64,000 bases of DNA from Streptomyces xanthophaeus (GTDB lineage: Bacteria > Actinomycetota > Actinomycetes > Streptomycetales > Streptomycetaceae), in the NCBI RefSeq assembly GCF_030440515.1, contig NZ_CP076543.1:4059501-4123500 (forward strand). The letters run 5' to 3'. The position numbers were made by a program, and so were the translations under genes. This document shows positions 63,707 to 64,000 of this stretch, piece after piece. A model generated the notes under the pieces. That model was not told the origin of the DNA. It saw only the letters and a list, made by a program, of their open reading frames with translations, and made no database searches. Position 1 is the stretch's first letter; the number at the start of each line of letters is the position of its first letter.

Positions 63707-64000
63707 CACAGTTCCTCGCCGACGTAGTGCCAGTCCTCGGGATTGATCAGCCCGAAGGGGTTGATCGGGGCCACGCCGCGGAGGTCCTTGGCGACCTCCA
63801 GGAGCCGGAAGGGGAAGTTGGGCATCCAGATGACCGGGACCTGCTGCGCGATGTAGTCCTGGTAGGCGTACAAGTCCTCCAGGTCGTCGCTGACCACGGT
63901 GCGGGCGATCAGCTCGTCCGCCTTCGGGTCGCTGTAGCTGCCGAAGTTCACCGAGGAGCCGGTCGAGTAGAGCGCCTCGCCGGTCGGGTAGAAGCCGGGT
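63706..64000 (-). CDS. Peptide ABC transporter substrate-binding protein, C-terminal part
   Basis: Only the last 97 or so residues lie in the window; the reading frame continues beyond 64000. The segment PGFYPTGEALYSTGSSVNFG, SDPKADELIARTVVSDDLED and QQVPVIWMPNFPFRLLEVAK matches the end of family 5 extracellular solute-binding proteins, which capture oligopeptides for an ABC importer. Its stop overlaps ybaK (TGATG), linking uptake or self-recognition with the downstream enzymes. The rest of the transporter is presumably further right. Confidence 0.85.
   Translation of the reverse strand, partial: PGFYPTGEALYSTGSSVNFGSYSDPKADELIARTVVSDDLEDLYAYQDYIAQQVPVIWMPNFPFRLLEVAKDLRGVAPINPFGLINPEDWHYVGEEL

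Overview
The window is chromosomal DNA from a Streptomyces or a close relative. Base composition is very high in G+C, many genes start with GTG and overlap as GTGA/ATGA, and gene content is typical of the genus: three class E sortases, crgA, an AfsR-type regulator, branched-chain keto acid dehydrogenase, and a proteasome activator. Two parS sites, a DnaA-box cluster and the ppiA-crgA-DUF881-pabA / pknB-pbpA-rodA-pstP-fhaB-fhaA-tRNA-Leu block (also found beside oriC in Mycobacterium) place it near the replication origin. No insertion sequence, prophage, CRISPR array or rRNA was seen.

Left part (1-13.2 kb): a PadR regulator, apparently leaderless with a 26-bp palindrome over its start, precedes an ABC ATPase and an FtsX permease. 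Next come the proteasome activator bpa, a 29-bp tandem repeat array, a molybdenum cofactor pair (MobA-like fusion and moeA), a K+ channel whose start codon lies in a parS site, a quinone oxidoreductase, and the bkdABC operon facing an Lrp regulator.

Middle (13.3-30.3 kb): mostly phenylacetate catabolism. A PaaR-like TetR gene is coupled to paaH, paaN is divergent, and paaABCDE lies 4.5 kb away. Three nearly identical 14-bp operators (bkd/lrp, paaH/paaN, paaA) suggest a local regulon. Between them are a MerR regulator with a membrane protein, a TrmH methyltransferase and an HTTM/DUF5819 pair. An acyl-CoA dehydrogenase, rhodanese, J-domain protein, a 28-bp palindromic parS site and a DUF2252 protein follow.

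30.3-37.1 kb: a NarL-type two-component system whose kinase has an odd C-terminal membrane extension, then a type VII-like polymorphic toxin island. The papain-fold toxin gene carries two apparent single-base frameshifts, next to an intact YrhB-type partner and two small helical-protein genes.

37.3-53.4 kb: the conserved cell wall and division block (tRNA-Leu, fhaA, fhaB, pstP, rodA, pbpA, pknB; facing it DUF881, sortase, small membrane protein, pabA, two more sortases), then crgA, a DnaA-box cluster, a zinc-finger rhomboid, ppiA, a DUF5324 protein and a LysM protein.

53.6-64 kb: an accessory region. It has a degenerate ATP-grasp protein, a 60-residue secreted peptide, two divergent STAND regulators sharing a palindrome, and a tightly coupled operon (oligopeptide-binding protein, YbaK deacylase, ATP-grasp ligase, FAD oxidase, YjbR protein) that looks like the edge of a small peptide-type biosynthetic cluster running off the right end.
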